Below are positions 1-8,811 of a DNA stretch of 36,067 nt, one piece after another (within the stretch, counting starts at the first letter, position 1; each line of letters starts with the position of its first letter). A program made the translations under genes and the position numbers. The notes beneath the pieces are model-generated. The model did no database searches. It was not told where the DNA came from and was given only the letters and a program-made list of their open reading frames with translations. This DNA is from Oscillospiraceae bacterium. GTDB lineage: Bacteria > Bacillota_A > Clostridia > Oscillospirales > Oscillospiraceae. The stretch spans positions 1 to 36,067 of the forward strand of contig JAFYVA010000028.1 of NCBI GenBank assembly GCA_017549325.1, in the 5' to 3' direction.

Positions 1-39
1 ACGGCAGCCGGTGAGTGTGTTTGTAATATGCTTTGCCAT
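1..39 (-). CDS. 5' end of a leftward gene, cut by the window edge
   Basis: Only 13 codons are visible, reading MAKHITNTLTGCR on the minus strand. The start is supported by a ribosome-binding-like TAGGTGA just upstream of the ATG at 39 and by a good sigma-A promoter at 73-100 on the same strand. The product cannot be named from so little. The gene diverges from the LysR/transporter cluster on the right. Confidence 0.5.
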   Translation of the reverse strand, partial: MAKHITNTLTGCR

Positions 40-72
40 CTGTTCACCTATAAATTGGAATTTGTTGATTTG

Positions 73-100
73 ATTATATCACGGCGGTGCGGGAAATCAA
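73..100 (-). promoter_or_regulatory. Sigma-A promoter of the leftward gene
   Basis: On the minus strand a TTGATT -35 box (95-100) and a perfect TATAAT -10 box (73-78) are separated by 16 bases. The promoter lies about 35 bases upstream of the start codon of the gene cut by the window edge. Confidence 0.65.
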
Positions 101-830
101 CGTTGAGCAATACAAAAGACCGACCATTCGGATACTTATCGTGTCAAAATGATAGGTCTTATTTGGTGGAGTCGGCGCGTAACTGACCATTATCACGGAA
201 AAAGGGAGGTGGATTGACTGGTCTGAACAGATGCAGTGCAGAGAATGGCCAGTAAAACCAATCCGCGTTTTCGTAGCATTTTTCACTACAAGGATGACTT
301 CACGCTACCTTTAGACTATAGCTGCTGACACGATTGTTGCCATAATGAATATATTTGCCCCGGTGGTACCTTTCATTTTCGCAACAATTTTTCTGTGTCT
401 GTTGTCCTCGATTGCCTTGCCTGTTGGGGTTTCTCTATTCCCTTTGGATTCCGTTTCCGCGCCGTTGGTGGAGGGTGAGGGCTACCATCCTCCGGGTTAT
501 TTAGCAAAATCAATATTTTGTTGAATTGTGCGATGAGGGTTCTCCCTCCTACAACGAACTTCATATGTGAAACATCGTTGACGCGGTTTTGTTTGTCTGC
601 AAGGACTTCTATTGCGTTTTTGCAAAAACAGATGTATACTGGCGATACTAGCGTATACAGTCGAATGCTGAGCAAATATGTAGAAAAACACAGCGTTTTT
701 TTGAACGACCCGATTCAGGCCCTTATGGATTTGTTCATCGGGAAGAGAGGTCTTAATCGGTGCGTATAAGGAAGAGGTCTGCTATATAGGACAAAGAAAG
801 TCCTCGTTTTACGAAAAAGGAGAGCTTTAC
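101..830. other. Long gap without a convincing gene
   Basis: About 730 bases hold only short, overlapping open frames. The two longest are a plus frame at 518-769 and a minus frame at 373-675. They overlap on opposite strands, match no family I recognise, and no clear start with a ribosome binding site was found. The stretch may be decayed coding sequence or a long regulatory region. Short sequences at 182-190 (ACTGACCAT) and 245-256 (ATGGCCAGTAAA) recur beside ssrA near 18.57-18.61 kb. No clear promoter for the LysR gene could be assigned. Confidence 0.4.
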
Positions 831-1724
831 ATGACAACTGCGCAAATGAAGTATTTTATTGAAACGGCCAAGTGTCTCAGTTTTTCTGAAGCGGCAATGC
901 GCCTATATATTTCTCAGCCCTCATTGAGTCGGCACATCTTTGCCATTGAGGCGGAACTGAATGTGCAGCTGTTTATCAGAGAAAGGAACTTGGTACGTTT
1001 GACAGCCGCAGGCAAAGCGCTTTTGGCAGGGCTGGAAAATGTCTATGAGGACTACTTATCCTTAGTGCATGATGTGCAGATGACCAATAGCGGGACGAAA
1101 GGCCATCTGAGGCTGGGCGTTCTTGAATATCAAAATCTGCCGCAATCGGTGCTGACCGTGATTAAAAAATTCGCAGATGAATATCCGGGTATTAAAATCG
1201 ATTTGTCCATTGGCAGTTATTCGGAGCTAAAAGACCGTCTGCATAAAAACGAGCTGGATATGGCGATCACGCTGGCGCTGGATGTCCAAGGTGATGAATG
1301 GCTGGGGAAATTGGTTTTCTGGCCTGTGCCGTTGTATATTGTTGTGCATGCCGATCATCGGCATGCACATCTGGACACCATCTCGGTGAAGGATTTGCCC
1401 AGCTTGTTTGCGGAGGAGTGTTTTCTGGTAATGTCCCCGCAAGATTCCTTCTTAGCGGGCGAAGCCTTGCTTCAGGATTTGCGCAATATAAACCTGCACC
1501 CCAGAACGGAGTATGCACAAACAGCGGGGCAGTTGGCGCTTTGGCTTATGGCCAGACGGGGCGTTGCCGTGTTGAATAGCGACCATGTCTTTTTCCATAA
1601 CCCTAGACTTAAGTTTATATGTATTGAAGATCTCCCTCCAACAGAAACCGCAATTATTTGGGAAAAAGCGAACAGTAACCCCGTCGTGAGTATGTTTGTC
1701 AATGAATTGGAAAAAGTAATTTGA
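831..1724 (+). CDS. LysR-family transcriptional regulator
   Basis: This 297-aa protein has the usual LysR-type length. Residues 1-60 form the winged helix-turn-helix: FSEAAMRLYISQPSLSRHI is the classic LysR recognition-helix pattern, followed by LNVQLFIRE and LTAAGK. The remainder fits a periplasmic-binding-protein-like effector domain. The start is preceded by AAAGGAG. It is followed by its own terminator and then by the promoter of a seven-gene transport/catabolism operon on the same strand. It is therefore the likely regulator of that operon, responding to its substrate or a product of it. The effector is unknown. Confidence 0.93.
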   Translation: MTTAQMKYFIETAKCLSFSEAAMRLYISQPSLSRHIFAIEAELNVQLFIRERNLVRLTAAGKALLAGLENVYEDYLSLVHDVQMTNSGTKGHLRLGVLEYQNLPQSVLTVIKKFADEYPGIKIDLSIGSYSELKDRLHKNELDMAITLALDVQGDEWLGKLVFWPVPLYIVVHADHRHAHLDTISVKDLPSLFAEECFLVMSPQDSFLAGEALLQDLRNINLHPRTEYAQTAGQLALWLMARRGVAVLNSDHVFFHNPRLKFICIEDLPPTETAIIWEKANSNPVVSMFVNELEKVI

Positions 1725-1742
1725 TAATTACCCATTAAATAG

Positions 1743-1783
1743 AGAGCATCGCAAATCTTTGTTTGCGATGCTCTTTAGTTTTT
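1743..1783 (+). terminator. Rho-independent terminator after the LysR gene
   Basis: Two perfect 13-base arms (1743-1755 and 1762-1774) enclose a 6-base loop and are followed by TTTAGTTTTT. This isolates the regulator gene from the transporter operon. Confidence 0.9.
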
Positions 1784-1844
1784 GGCTTTCCAAACAAGGC
1801 CCACATCGGGTGTTGCACGGTGGGGTGAACCAGCTATGAGATAA

Positions 1845-1864
1845 GCGCTATATGTGCATAGCGC
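1845..1864. promoter_or_regulatory. Candidate LysR operator upstream of the transporter promoter
   Basis: GCGCTAT and ATAGCGC form perfect 7-base arms around a 6-base centre. The interior CTAT-N6-ATAG fits the T-N11-A dyad type bound by LysR-family proteins. It ends 39 bases before the -35 box at 1904, a usual location for an activator site. Assignment to the neighbouring LysR protein is inference. Confidence 0.5.
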
Positions 1865-1903
1865 ATAATTTCAAAAAGTGAATAGGCCCATGTTCACAAC
1901 GAA

Positions 1904-1932
1904 TTGACCTGCAGCGTCCAAAAGAATAAGAT
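1904..1932 (+). promoter_or_regulatory. Sigma-A promoter of the Liv-type transporter operon
   Basis: TTGACC (1904-1909) and TAAGAT (1927-1932) are separated by 17 bases. The leader to the first gene is about 110 bases. It contains a small hairpin with GCAGCA/TGCTGC arms (1937-1942 and 1946-1951). Confidence 0.7.
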
Positions 1933-2047
1933 AGAAGCAGCAATCTGCTGCGCTTGCTGTGATGTTGACAGCAGTTCATAATTATGCAGATGTTTCATCC
2001 CGTGTCTAATCCCGGCAAAAAAACAACAATGAAAGGAAGACAAAAAG

Positions 2048-3289
2048 ATGAAGAAAATTCTTGCGTTGCTCATGGCCCTGGTGATGGTGTTTGGCCTCGT
2101 CGCCTGCGGCGCTGAGCCTGCCCCCGATGCTTCCACCGATGCCCCCGCCCAGAGCGATTCCAGCGATTCCTCCGGCGAGAAGGTCCTGCGTATTGGTGGC
2201 CTCGTAAACCAGACCGGTTGGTTTGCAGTGTATGACTACAACAACATTCTCGAGATGAAGACCCTGGCTAACATGTACAATGCCAAGGGCGGTATCGAGA
2301 TTGGCGGCGAGAAGTACATGATCGAAATCGTTGAGGCCGACGGTCAGTCTGATTTCGAGGGCGTTCGTGCCGCTGCTCAGATTCTGGTTGACGAAGGCGT
2401 CGATTATGTCATTGAAACCAACGACTTCTGGGTCGAGGGTGCAATCGATCTCTTCGAGAATGCCGGTGTCATGAACATCATGACCATGAACAACATGAGC
2501 TTTACCACCATTAACAAGGATCTGAAGTACAGCTTCTCCTTCAACAACGGTTCTGCCGCACTGTATGCAGCAGCTATTGCCGTTCTGGTAAAGGATTACC
2601 CCGATGTTAAGAGCCTCGTGTATTGCCAGAGTGATGACGGCCTGATTGATGTCAACTCCGCTCTCATCGCTTCTCTGTGCGAGGAGTACGGTCTTGAGTA
2701 CATCGACAAGCCTGTGGTGTATGACGCTGAGGCTACCGACTTCTCCGCTATCGCTCTTCAGGTTATCTCTTCCGGCGCAGATGCATTCTTCGGTTCCGGT
2801 GACGTTTCCAACGTTGGCGCCATCATGAAGGAAATCCGTAATAACGGCTCTGACATGACCATTGCCGGCGTGCTGGGTACCAACGCCGGAATGCTGAGAG
2901 ACGCTGCTGGTGCCGATGTCTCCGACAACGCCTTTACTCTGGGCTCCGATCTGAGCAACCCCGCAAACAACACTGAAATTTTCAATGAGATCTTCAACGC
3001 ATTCAAGGCCGAGTACGGTGAGGAGACTGCAAGCACTTGGAGTGGCTATGCTGTCAACTGCATGTACATGCTGCTGCAGCTGCTGCAGAGCGCCGGTACG
3101 ACGGATGTTGAGGAAGTCATTGCTCACTACAACACCATCGATCAGCTGGAGAGCCTCTATGGCCCCGGTAAGATTTCCGGTACCGAGACCTACGGTGTGA
3201 ACCACATCATTAGCCATCCCAATCCCAGCACGAAGCTTGTCAACGGCGAAGTCGTCTACGGCGGCATGTACGAATGCTTCGTTCCCTAA
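2048..3289 (+). CDS. Liv-type ABC transporter substrate-binding lipoprotein
   Basis: This 413-aa protein begins with a lipoprotein signal peptide: positive MKK, a hydrophobic core, and lipobox LVAC with Cys20. A Ser/Asp/Ala-rich linker follows. The mature part has the look of branched-chain amino-acid-type (type I periplasmic fold) binding proteins, such as LRIGGLVNQTG, NAKGGIEIGG and a late YGPGKISG segment. It would be anchored to the outer face of the membrane and deliver a small ligand to the permeases encoded next. The ligand cannot be told from the sequence; Liv-family relatives bind amino acids, amides, urea and other compounds. It is the first gene of the operon and is followed by a hairpin that probably reduces transcription of the rest. 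The start is preceded by GAAAGGAAG. Confidence 0.92.
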   Translation: MKKILALLMALVMVFGLVACGAEPAPDASTDAPAQSDSSDSSGEKVLRIGGLVNQTGWFAVYDYNNILEMKTLANMYNAKGGIEIGGEKYMIEIVEADGQSDFEGVRAAAQILVDEGVDYVIETNDFWVEGAIDLFENAGVMNIMTMNNMSFTTINKDLKYSFSFNNGSAALYAAAIAVLVKDYPDVKSLVYCQSDDGLIDVNSALIASLCEEYGLEYIDKPVVYDAEATDFSAIALQVISSGADAFFGSGDVSNVGAIMKEIRNNGSDMTIAGVLGTNAGMLRDAAGADVSDNAFTLGSDLSNPANNTEIFNEIFNAFKAEYGEETASTWSGYAVNCMYMLLQLLQSAGTTDVEEVIAHYNTIDQLESLYGPGKISGTETYGVNHIISHPNPSTKLVNGEVVYGGMYECFVP

Positions 3290-3310
3290 TTCGCTAAGGC
3301 ATTCAAACCT

Positions 3311-3340
3311 AAAGGCGGAGGCCTAGCCTCCGCCTTTTTT
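3311..3340 (+). terminator. Intra-operon terminator after the binding-protein gene
   Basis: A 12-base perfect stem (3311-3322 with 3326-3337) with a CTA loop runs into six T's. The permease gene starts 39 bases later with no evident promoter. The element therefore most likely acts as a partial terminator or mRNA-stabilising hairpin that lets the binding protein be made in excess over the membrane parts. Confidence 0.85.
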
Positions 3341-3378
3341 CTAACTCTATCTTTTGGCTTAAGAGGGGAATATTACTC

Positions 3379-4239
3379 ATGATGACGTTGTTACCAAATA
3401 TTCTTGTCAACACATTGGTTCTGGCGTCTATGTACATTTTGGCATCTCTCGGCTTTGCATTTATTTTCAATATGCTGGGAACGGTCAACCTTGCACATGG
3501 TTCGTTTTACATGTTGGCAGCCTATATTACATACTACTTTTCGGCCAAGGCAGGCATCAACAACTGGTTGGCGATGCTGATTTCGGCAGTTGTTTTGGCT
3601 GTGCTTGGAATGGTGATGGAACGGTTTTGTTTCCGTCTGTTCCATACGCAATTTTCCCGGGTTGTCATGGTTTCCGTCGCTGTGATGACCATACTGCAAA
3701 CGACGGCAACACTGATTGCCGGCTCGCAGACGCTCTCCATTGAGAGCTTTGCCAGCGGCGCCAGCAAGCTCGGCGCCATCAGCATCAGTAACGAAAAGAT
3801 CGTCACGTTTATTATCGGCATCATTTTGCTGTGCATCACGCTGTATATCGTCTACAGAACGAAGCTGGGCCGCGAAATGGAAGCCGTTGCACAGGATCGT
3901 CTGGGCGCCGCGCTTCAGGGCATCCCCATCCATAAGGTCTCTGCCCTTGTTTGTGCCCTTGGCTTTGCGCTTGCTGCCATCGCCGGCAGCATGATGGGCG
4001 CCTATCAGCAGCTCTCTCCGTATATGGGTGATACCATCAACACCCGTATTCTCATGCTGGTCATGCTGGCCGGTGCCGGATCGATGAACGGAATTATTAT
4101 CACGGGCACCATCATGGCGCTGCTGGATTCGGTCTGCCCCGTTGTCTTCCAGAGCTACACTGCCAGCGCAGTGTCCTGCTCCGTCATTGTCATTTTGCTG
4201 CTGATCCGTCCGAAGGGCTTTTTCGGCCATGAAATGTAA
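3379..4239 (+). CDS. Liv-type ABC transporter permease (LivH-like)
   Basis: This 286-aa, very hydrophobic protein should have about eight membrane segments. The early segment NMLGTVNLAHGSFYML is the hallmark of LivH-type permeases. The internal stretch with REMEAVAQDRLGAALQGI is the cytoplasmic loop that contacts the ATPases. It ends with the positive RPKGFFGHE tail common in the family. It pairs with the LivM-like protein encoded 14 bases downstream. Two adjacent ATG codons are possible starts (3379 and 3382). The ribosome binding site, GAGGGG, is slightly far from both. Confidence 0.92.
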   Translation: MMTLLPNILVNTLVLASMYILASLGFAFIFNMLGTVNLAHGSFYMLAAYITYYFSAKAGINNWLAMLISAVVLAVLGMVMERFCFRLFHTQFSRVVMVSVAVMTILQTTATLIAGSQTLSIESFASGASKLGAISISNEKIVTFIIGIILLCITLYIVYRTKLGREMEAVAQDRLGAALQGIPIHKVSALVCALGFALAAIAGSMMGAYQQLSPYMGDTINTRILMLVMLAGAGSMNGIIITGTIMALLDSVCPVVFQSYTASAVSCSVIVILLLIRPKGFFGHEM

Positions 4240-4253
4240 GGGAGGGCCGTATC

Positions 4254-5228
4254 ATGAAACTGACAAACAAACAACTTACCTCGTTGCTCCCTTACGTTGT
4301 CCTTCTGGTGGTGGCACTGATCCTGCCGCTCTTTGTTCATGCCAGCTATTGGATTGGAATTTTCATCTCTGTGCTCTATAAAGTGATTGCGACTGTGAGT
4401 TTGCGTACGATCAGCCTGTCTGGCAAACTGACGTTTGCACACGGTTCTTTCATTGCGCTGGGCGCTTACTGCGCCGGTGTTTTGGCGAAGAATCTGGGGA
4501 TCCATCCGCTGATCACCATTCTTCTGGGTGGACTGTTCGCCGCGCTGGTCAGCGTGATTACGGGCTTGCCGTTCGTGCGCCTGAAGGGTCTGTATTATTC
4601 GATGGCATCCATGTTCCTGGGTGTGACCATCATCTGTATCATCAAGGCCTTGAAGATTACGGGCGGATACCGCGGTCTGGCAGGTGTTCCGGCACTGTTC
4701 AAAAACGGAGTACACAGCTATTATTTCTTCATTCTTCTGACCGTGGTTTGTCTTGCCATTCTCTATCGCTTTGAGTTTTCCCGTATCGGCACGACGCTGC
4801 GGGCACTGGCGCAATCGGATGATGTGGCGGCCAGTATCGGCATCAATCCCACGTTTTACCGTTTGCTGGCAGTGGGTGTCGGCAGCTTTTTCGGAGGCAT
4901 TGCCGGCGCGTCCTATGCCCATTACGCCACGATTTTGTCCACGACAAACTACGATATGCTTTTCTCCCTCTGGCTGCTGATGTATATGATGATCGGCGGA
5001 GAGAACAAATTTATCGGACCGATCATCGGAACGATTATCTTTGTTCTGATTCCTGAATTTGGACGCGGAGTCAGCGAGTATGCACCCTATATCACCGCTG
5101 CCTGCACGATTGTCGTGGCCTATCTGCTGCCGGGAGGTCTGGCCGGCATTCCCGATGTGATTCGCCGGCGGAAAGCATCTCAGCTTCAGAACGTCGCGCA
5201 AGCTGACAGAGGGGAGGCACAGCAATGA
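4254..5228 (+). CDS. Liv-type ABC transporter permease (LivM-like)
   Basis: This 324-aa membrane protein is the second permease. The segment with SLRTISLSGKLTFAHGSF matches the LivM signature, and GTTLRALAQSDDVAASIGIN is the coupling loop facing the ATPases. GGEN near residue 246 and LLPGGLAG near the C-terminus are also typical. The start follows GGGAGG with good spacing. Its stop overlaps the next start as ATGA, which implies translational coupling with the LivG-like ATPase. Confidence 0.92.
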   Translation: MKLTNKQLTSLLPYVVLLVVALILPLFVHASYWIGIFISVLYKVIATVSLRTISLSGKLTFAHGSFIALGAYCAGVLAKNLGIHPLITILLGGLFAALVSVITGLPFVRLKGLYYSMASMFLGVTIICIIKALKITGGYRGLAGVPALFKNGVHSYYFFILLTVVCLAILYRFEFSRIGTTLRALAQSDDVAASIGINPTFYRLLAVGVGSFFGGIAGASYAHYATILSTTNYDMLFSLWLLMYMMIGGENKFIGPIIGTIIFVLIPEFGRGVSEYAPYITAACTIVVAYLLPGGLAGIPDVIRRRKASQLQNVAQADRGEAQQ

Positions 5229-5983
5229 AGTTGTTGGAAACAAGCAATTTAACGAAACGCTTCGGTGGACTGACCGTGATGAACGATCTGGATTTCTCCA
5301 TCGAATCCGGCGAGATTAAAGGTTTCCTTGGCCCTAACGGCGCAGGTAAGTCCACCTTTTTCAACTTGATTACCGGTGTGCATCTGCCTACGTCGGGACA
5401 CATCTACTACGATGGCAAAGAAATCACGAAGGCACGTCCCCATCAGGTCGCACAGATGGGAATCGGCCGTACCTTCCAGCTGAACCCTCTGTTTGGCGAC
5501 TTTACCGTTTTTGAAAATGTCACCGCAGCCTATCATATGAAGCCTCATTCCACGGTGGGACAGGTGTTTTTCAATACCAAGACGTATCGTGAGAACGAGA
5601 AATATATTGCAAAGGCTGCCGATGAGGTGCTGGAGTTCTTGGGTTTGAGCCATGTGCGCAACGAGCTGGCCAAAAATCTGCCTCACGGCTATCAGAAGAT
5701 TTTGGGCGTGGCGCGTGCGCTGGCCACGGGTCCGAAGCTGCTGTTGCTGGACGAGCCCTTGGGCGGTATGAACCCCGAGGAAATTGCCTTTGCAATCAAG
5801 GCGATTTCCAACATGCGCGATAAGGGCATCACCGTGTTGGTAGTGGAGCACAACATGCAGATTCTGGACATCTTGGACAGTGTGACGGTAATCAGCTTCG
5901 GCGAGAAGATTTTCGAGGGTACACCGGAGGAGATGCGAAAGGATCCCACCGTGATTAAGACCTATTTCGGAGGTGCGGTATGA
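5225..5983 (+). CDS. Liv-type ABC transporter ATPase (LivG-like)
   Basis: This 252-aa cytoplasmic ATPase has Walker A GPNGAGKST at 36-44, Walker B LLLLDEP at 172-178 and the H-loop in VVEHNMQ. The extra loop after RTFQ, with NPLFGDFTVFENV, is typical of LivG. The ABC signature reads LPHGYQ (152-157) instead of LSGGQ; variants such as LxYGxQ are normal in this subfamily. It would form a heterodimer with the LivF-like protein, whose start overlaps its stop by four bases. Confidence 0.93.
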   Translation: MKLLETSNLTKRFGGLTVMNDLDFSIESGEIKGFLGPNGAGKSTFFNLITGVHLPTSGHIYYDGKEITKARPHQVAQMGIGRTFQLNPLFGDFTVFENVTAAYHMKPHSTVGQVFFNTKTYRENEKYIAKAADEVLEFLGLSHVRNELAKNLPHGYQKILGVARALATGPKLLLLDEPLGGMNPEEIAFAIKAISNMRDKGITVLVVEHNMQILDILDSVTVISFGEKIFEGTPEEMRKDPTVIKTYFGGAV

Positions 5984-6696
5984 GTAATATATTGGAGATC
6001 CGCGATCTGAAAGTGATGTTCGGCAAATCCATTGCCATCAACAATGTCAATCTGGACGTCCCGCAAGGCGGAATTGTCACCTTGATCGGATCGAACGGTG
6101 CCGGTAAGTCCACCACACTGAACGCTGCACTGGGCGTTGTTCCGACAACCGAAGGCAGTGTGAAGTTTATGAGCGAGGACATCACTAATCTGAGCATTTC
6201 CGAGAAGGTGCAGCGGGGCTTGGTGCTGGTTCCCGAGGGAAGACACCTCTTCCCGTACCTGTCTGTGTATAAGAACCTGATCCTCGGTGCAACGCAGCGA
6301 AAAGACCGTGAAGGCATCCTCAAGGATTTGGAGTTTGTGTATGAGCTGTTCCCGATTTTGAAAGAGCGTGCAAAGCAGAAGGCGGGCACACTCTCGGGTG
6401 GACAGCAGCAGATGGTCGCCATTGCCAGAGGCATTATGGCTGCGCCGAAGCTGCTATGCCTTGATGAGCCGTCGCTGGGCTTGGCTCCGGCCGTTATCGA
6501 GGACATTGGCAAAAAAATCCGTGAACTCAACCGCGTCCGTGGAACGAGCATTTTGCTGGTGGAGCAGAATGTCCATCTGGCCTTCGGCGTTGCAGACTAC
6601 TGCTACACCCTTCAGGTGGGCAACGTTGTGGCAGAGGGCAAGGTTGACGAGATTCGCCAAAACGACACCGTAAGAAAAGCTTACTTTGGTGGCTGA
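5980..6696 (+). CDS. Liv-type ABC transporter ATPase (LivF-like)
   Basis: This 238-aa ATPase has Walker A GSNGAGKST (37-45), the LivF-type VPEGRHLFPYLSV segment after the Q-loop region, signature LSGGQQQM (138-145), Walker B LCLDEP and the tail ending in YFGG. It overlaps the LivG-like gene by ATGA and completes the five-component Liv-type importer. A 33-base gap then leads to the dehydrogenase gene in the same operon. Confidence 0.93.
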   Translation: MSNILEIRDLKVMFGKSIAINNVNLDVPQGGIVTLIGSNGAGKSTTLNAALGVVPTTEGSVKFMSEDITNLSISEKVQRGLVLVPEGRHLFPYLSVYKNLILGATQRKDREGILKDLEFVYELFPILKERAKQKAGTLSGGQQQMVAIARGIMAAPKLLCLDEPSLGLAPAVIEDIGKKIRELNRVRGTSILLVEQNVHLAFGVADYCYTLQVGNVVAEGKVDEIRQNDTVRKAYFGG

Positions 6697-6729
6697 TTAC
6701 GGAACAGGCTTTAATACAAAGGAGAACAT

Positions 6730-7785
6730 ATGAAAGCAGCTGTTTACTATGGCGTAGGCGATGTGCGCATTGAAGAGCGCACCATTCCTGTTGCCGGACC
6801 GAATCAAATGGTGGTCAAAATCGAATACTGCGGCATTTGCGGCACCGATGTGGAAGCATACCGCCACGGTATTATCAAACCGCCTATTGTGCTGGGCCAT
6901 GAAAACGTTGGCGTAGTGTATCAGGTGGGAGAAGGCGTTCAGGGTTACAAGGTGGGAGACCGCGTGTTGTGCGGCCCTCCGTCGACCTGCAGCAAGGGAT
7001 GCGCTTCCTGCAAAAGCGGACGGACCAATATCTGTTCCACCGGCTTTGAAAGAACGGCAGGAATTGGCGGGCCGGACGGCGGTTTTGCAGAGTATTTGCT
7101 GATTCAGGATGTGGCCCATACCATGATTTTGCCCGTTCCCGATGAAGTCGCATTTGAAGATGCGGTCCTGTTTGACATTTACTGTGTTTCGCTCCATGCG
7201 ATCAGACGCTCCAATTTCAAATCGGGCGATACGGTAGTGGTATCGGGCACCGGCCCCATCGGTCTGGCGGCCATGCTTCTGCTGAGTATGGCAGGCGCCC
7301 GCAAAATCATTGCATTAGGACGGACAAAAGAAAAAGAAGCGCTGGCAAAACAGTTCGGTGCCGATGCCTACATCAGCACCGAGGACTGCCCCGATATCAG
7401 AGGCGAGATTTGCAACATCCTGCAGAATGAGGAAGGTGCCGATATTGCATTTGAGTGTGCAGGCAACCAAAAGAGTCTGCTGAACTGCATTTTCCATACA
7501 ACGCGAAACGGAAGACAAGTGGTTCTGGTGGGAACGATTGGTGAGCCCATGGATCAGTTGGTGCTGGCACAGGTGTCTCCGAGAGAGATCGATCTCATCA
7601 CTTCCTTTGTCTATACGGAAGAAGAAATCGGCATGTTCCTTGACATGTTGAAGACCTCGGCCGAAATCTTCCCTGCAATGGTGACGGGTAGTATTTCTCT
7701 TGACGAGCTTGTTGAAAAGGGCCTTGCGCGCACGAACAAAGGGCAGCAGATGAAGATTCTTCTTGCCCCCGGTAAGCAGAAATAA
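6730..7785 (+). CDS. Zinc-dependent MDR-family alcohol dehydrogenase
   Basis: This 351-aa enzyme has the normal size for the medium-chain dehydrogenase family. The GroES-like domain has the catalytic zinc pattern GICGTD (Cys37) and GHE (His57, Glu58). The structural zinc lobe has Cys87, Cys91, Cys94 and Cys102. The Rossmann nucleotide-binding motif GTGPIG is at 173-178. It should oxidise a secondary alcohol or polyol, or reduce the matching ketone, with NAD(P)H. Relatives include sorbitol and threonine dehydrogenases. The real substrate is unknown but is presumably derived from what the adjacent transporter imports. The start follows AAAGGAG. Confidence 0.92.
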   Translation: MKAAVYYGVGDVRIEERTIPVAGPNQMVVKIEYCGICGTDVEAYRHGIIKPPIVLGHENVGVVYQVGEGVQGYKVGDRVLCGPPSTCSKGCASCKSGRTNICSTGFERTAGIGGPDGGFAEYLLIQDVAHTMILPVPDEVAFEDAVLFDIYCVSLHAIRRSNFKSGDTVVVSGTGPIGLAAMLLLSMAGARKIIALGRTKEKEALAKQFGADAYISTEDCPDIRGEICNILQNEEGADIAFECAGNQKSLLNCIFHTTRNGRQVVLVGTIGEPMDQLVLAQVSPREIDLITSFVYTEEEIGMFLDMLKTSAEIFPAMVTGSISLDELVEKGLARTNKGQQMKILLAPGKQK

Positions 7786-7799
7786 AAGGAGGTACAACT

Positions 7800-8765
7800 A
7801 TGACGGAAAAAGAAAATTTGCAACTTATCTTCACCCCGGGAGCCATGCCGAAATGGGTTCCGCATATGTTTCGTTGCTACAACTTTATCGTGCCGACGGA
7901 TTCTGTAGCGGATCGCCCGCCGTTCGGTGTCCAGGAAGGTACCGATTGGTTTGGTTGCCACTGGGTATGGGATGCGTCTACCGATGGTTTTACGCCCGAT
8001 CCCCGATATCCCGTTCCCTGCACAGACATTACCAAGTGGAGAGAACAGGTTACCTTCCCCGATCTGGAGCTTGTTGATTGGGAGGGGATGGTCGCTCCTG
8101 TCAGAGCCGGCTATGATCCGGAACGAATGACGCAGGTGATGCTGCAATGCGGCGTGTTTGAAAGATTGCATGCGTTGCTTGGTTTCGAAGAAGCCTTTAT
8201 CGCCATGTATGAAGAGCCGGAGGCCGTTCACGAACTGATGGAGGCAATCACGGAGCACCGCGTCGCAGTGATTCATAAAGTGGTTGAGCACTTTAAGCCC
8301 GATGTGATAACGAACATGGATGACTACGGGCATGCTCGCGGGCCGTTCCTGTCAAAGGAGATGTTCAGAGAGTTCATCCTCCCGTATGCCAAGCGGGTTG
8401 TCGATGCCGTGAAAGAGCATGGCGTGATCTATATGCATCACAGCTGCGGTACTATCAGCTCCATGATGGAAGAACTGCTGGAGATGGGCATTGACGCACT
8501 TACTGCACTTGCACCGACCAATGACATCGAAATGATGATTCGTGATTACAGCGATAAAATCGTCTTCGACGGCGGCATGGACAATGTGGGCGTGCTGTCG
8601 CGCATCGATGTCACGGAGGAAGAAGTCCGTGCTGAAGCCCGTAGAGCCATTGATCTGTTTGCGCCGCAGGGGAACTATGTCGCCGGCGGTTATTGTCCCA
8701 GAGTATGGGAAGATATCGTACAGGATGAAACCTTGCGATACGGAAAATGTTTTTATGAAAAATAA
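7800..8765 (+). CDS. UroD-family protein, probable zinc-dependent methyltransferase
   Basis: This 321-aa protein belongs to the uroporphyrinogen decarboxylase fold family. It carries H214-S-C216-G and a late GGYC (Cys299), the H-x-C...C zinc ligands of MtaA/MtbA-type methyltransferases that activate thiols to accept a methyl group. The YMHHSCGTIS and FDGGMDNVG segments are typical of such UroD-like enzymes. True heme-pathway UroD is less likely, because this gene ends a catabolic operon and no heme gene is nearby. It starts 14 bases after the dehydrogenase behind AAAAGGAGG. No corrinoid protein is encoded in the window, so its methyl donor or acceptor partner is missing here. Confidence 0.85.
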   Translation: MTEKENLQLIFTPGAMPKWVPHMFRCYNFIVPTDSVADRPPFGVQEGTDWFGCHWVWDASTDGFTPDPRYPVPCTDITKWREQVTFPDLELVDWEGMVAPVRAGYDPERMTQVMLQCGVFERLHALLGFEEAFIAMYEEPEAVHELMEAITEHRVAVIHKVVEHFKPDVITNMDDYGHARGPFLSKEMFREFILPYAKRVVDAVKEHGVIYMHHSCGTISSMMEELLEMGIDALTALAPTNDIEMMIRDYSDKIVFDGGMDNVGVLSRIDVTEEEVRAEARRAIDLFAPQGNYVAGGYCPRVWEDIVQDETLRYGKCFYEK

Positions 8766-8811
8766 ACAACACGATTGTTTATAAATTTACGGTATCATTT
8801 TCTTCTCCCTT

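Noticed and set aside
373..769. Overlapping 100-aa minus and 83-aa plus frames left of the LysR gene
   Set aside because: They overlap on opposite strands, lack convincing start signals and resemble no family I recognise. At most they are decayed gene fragments.
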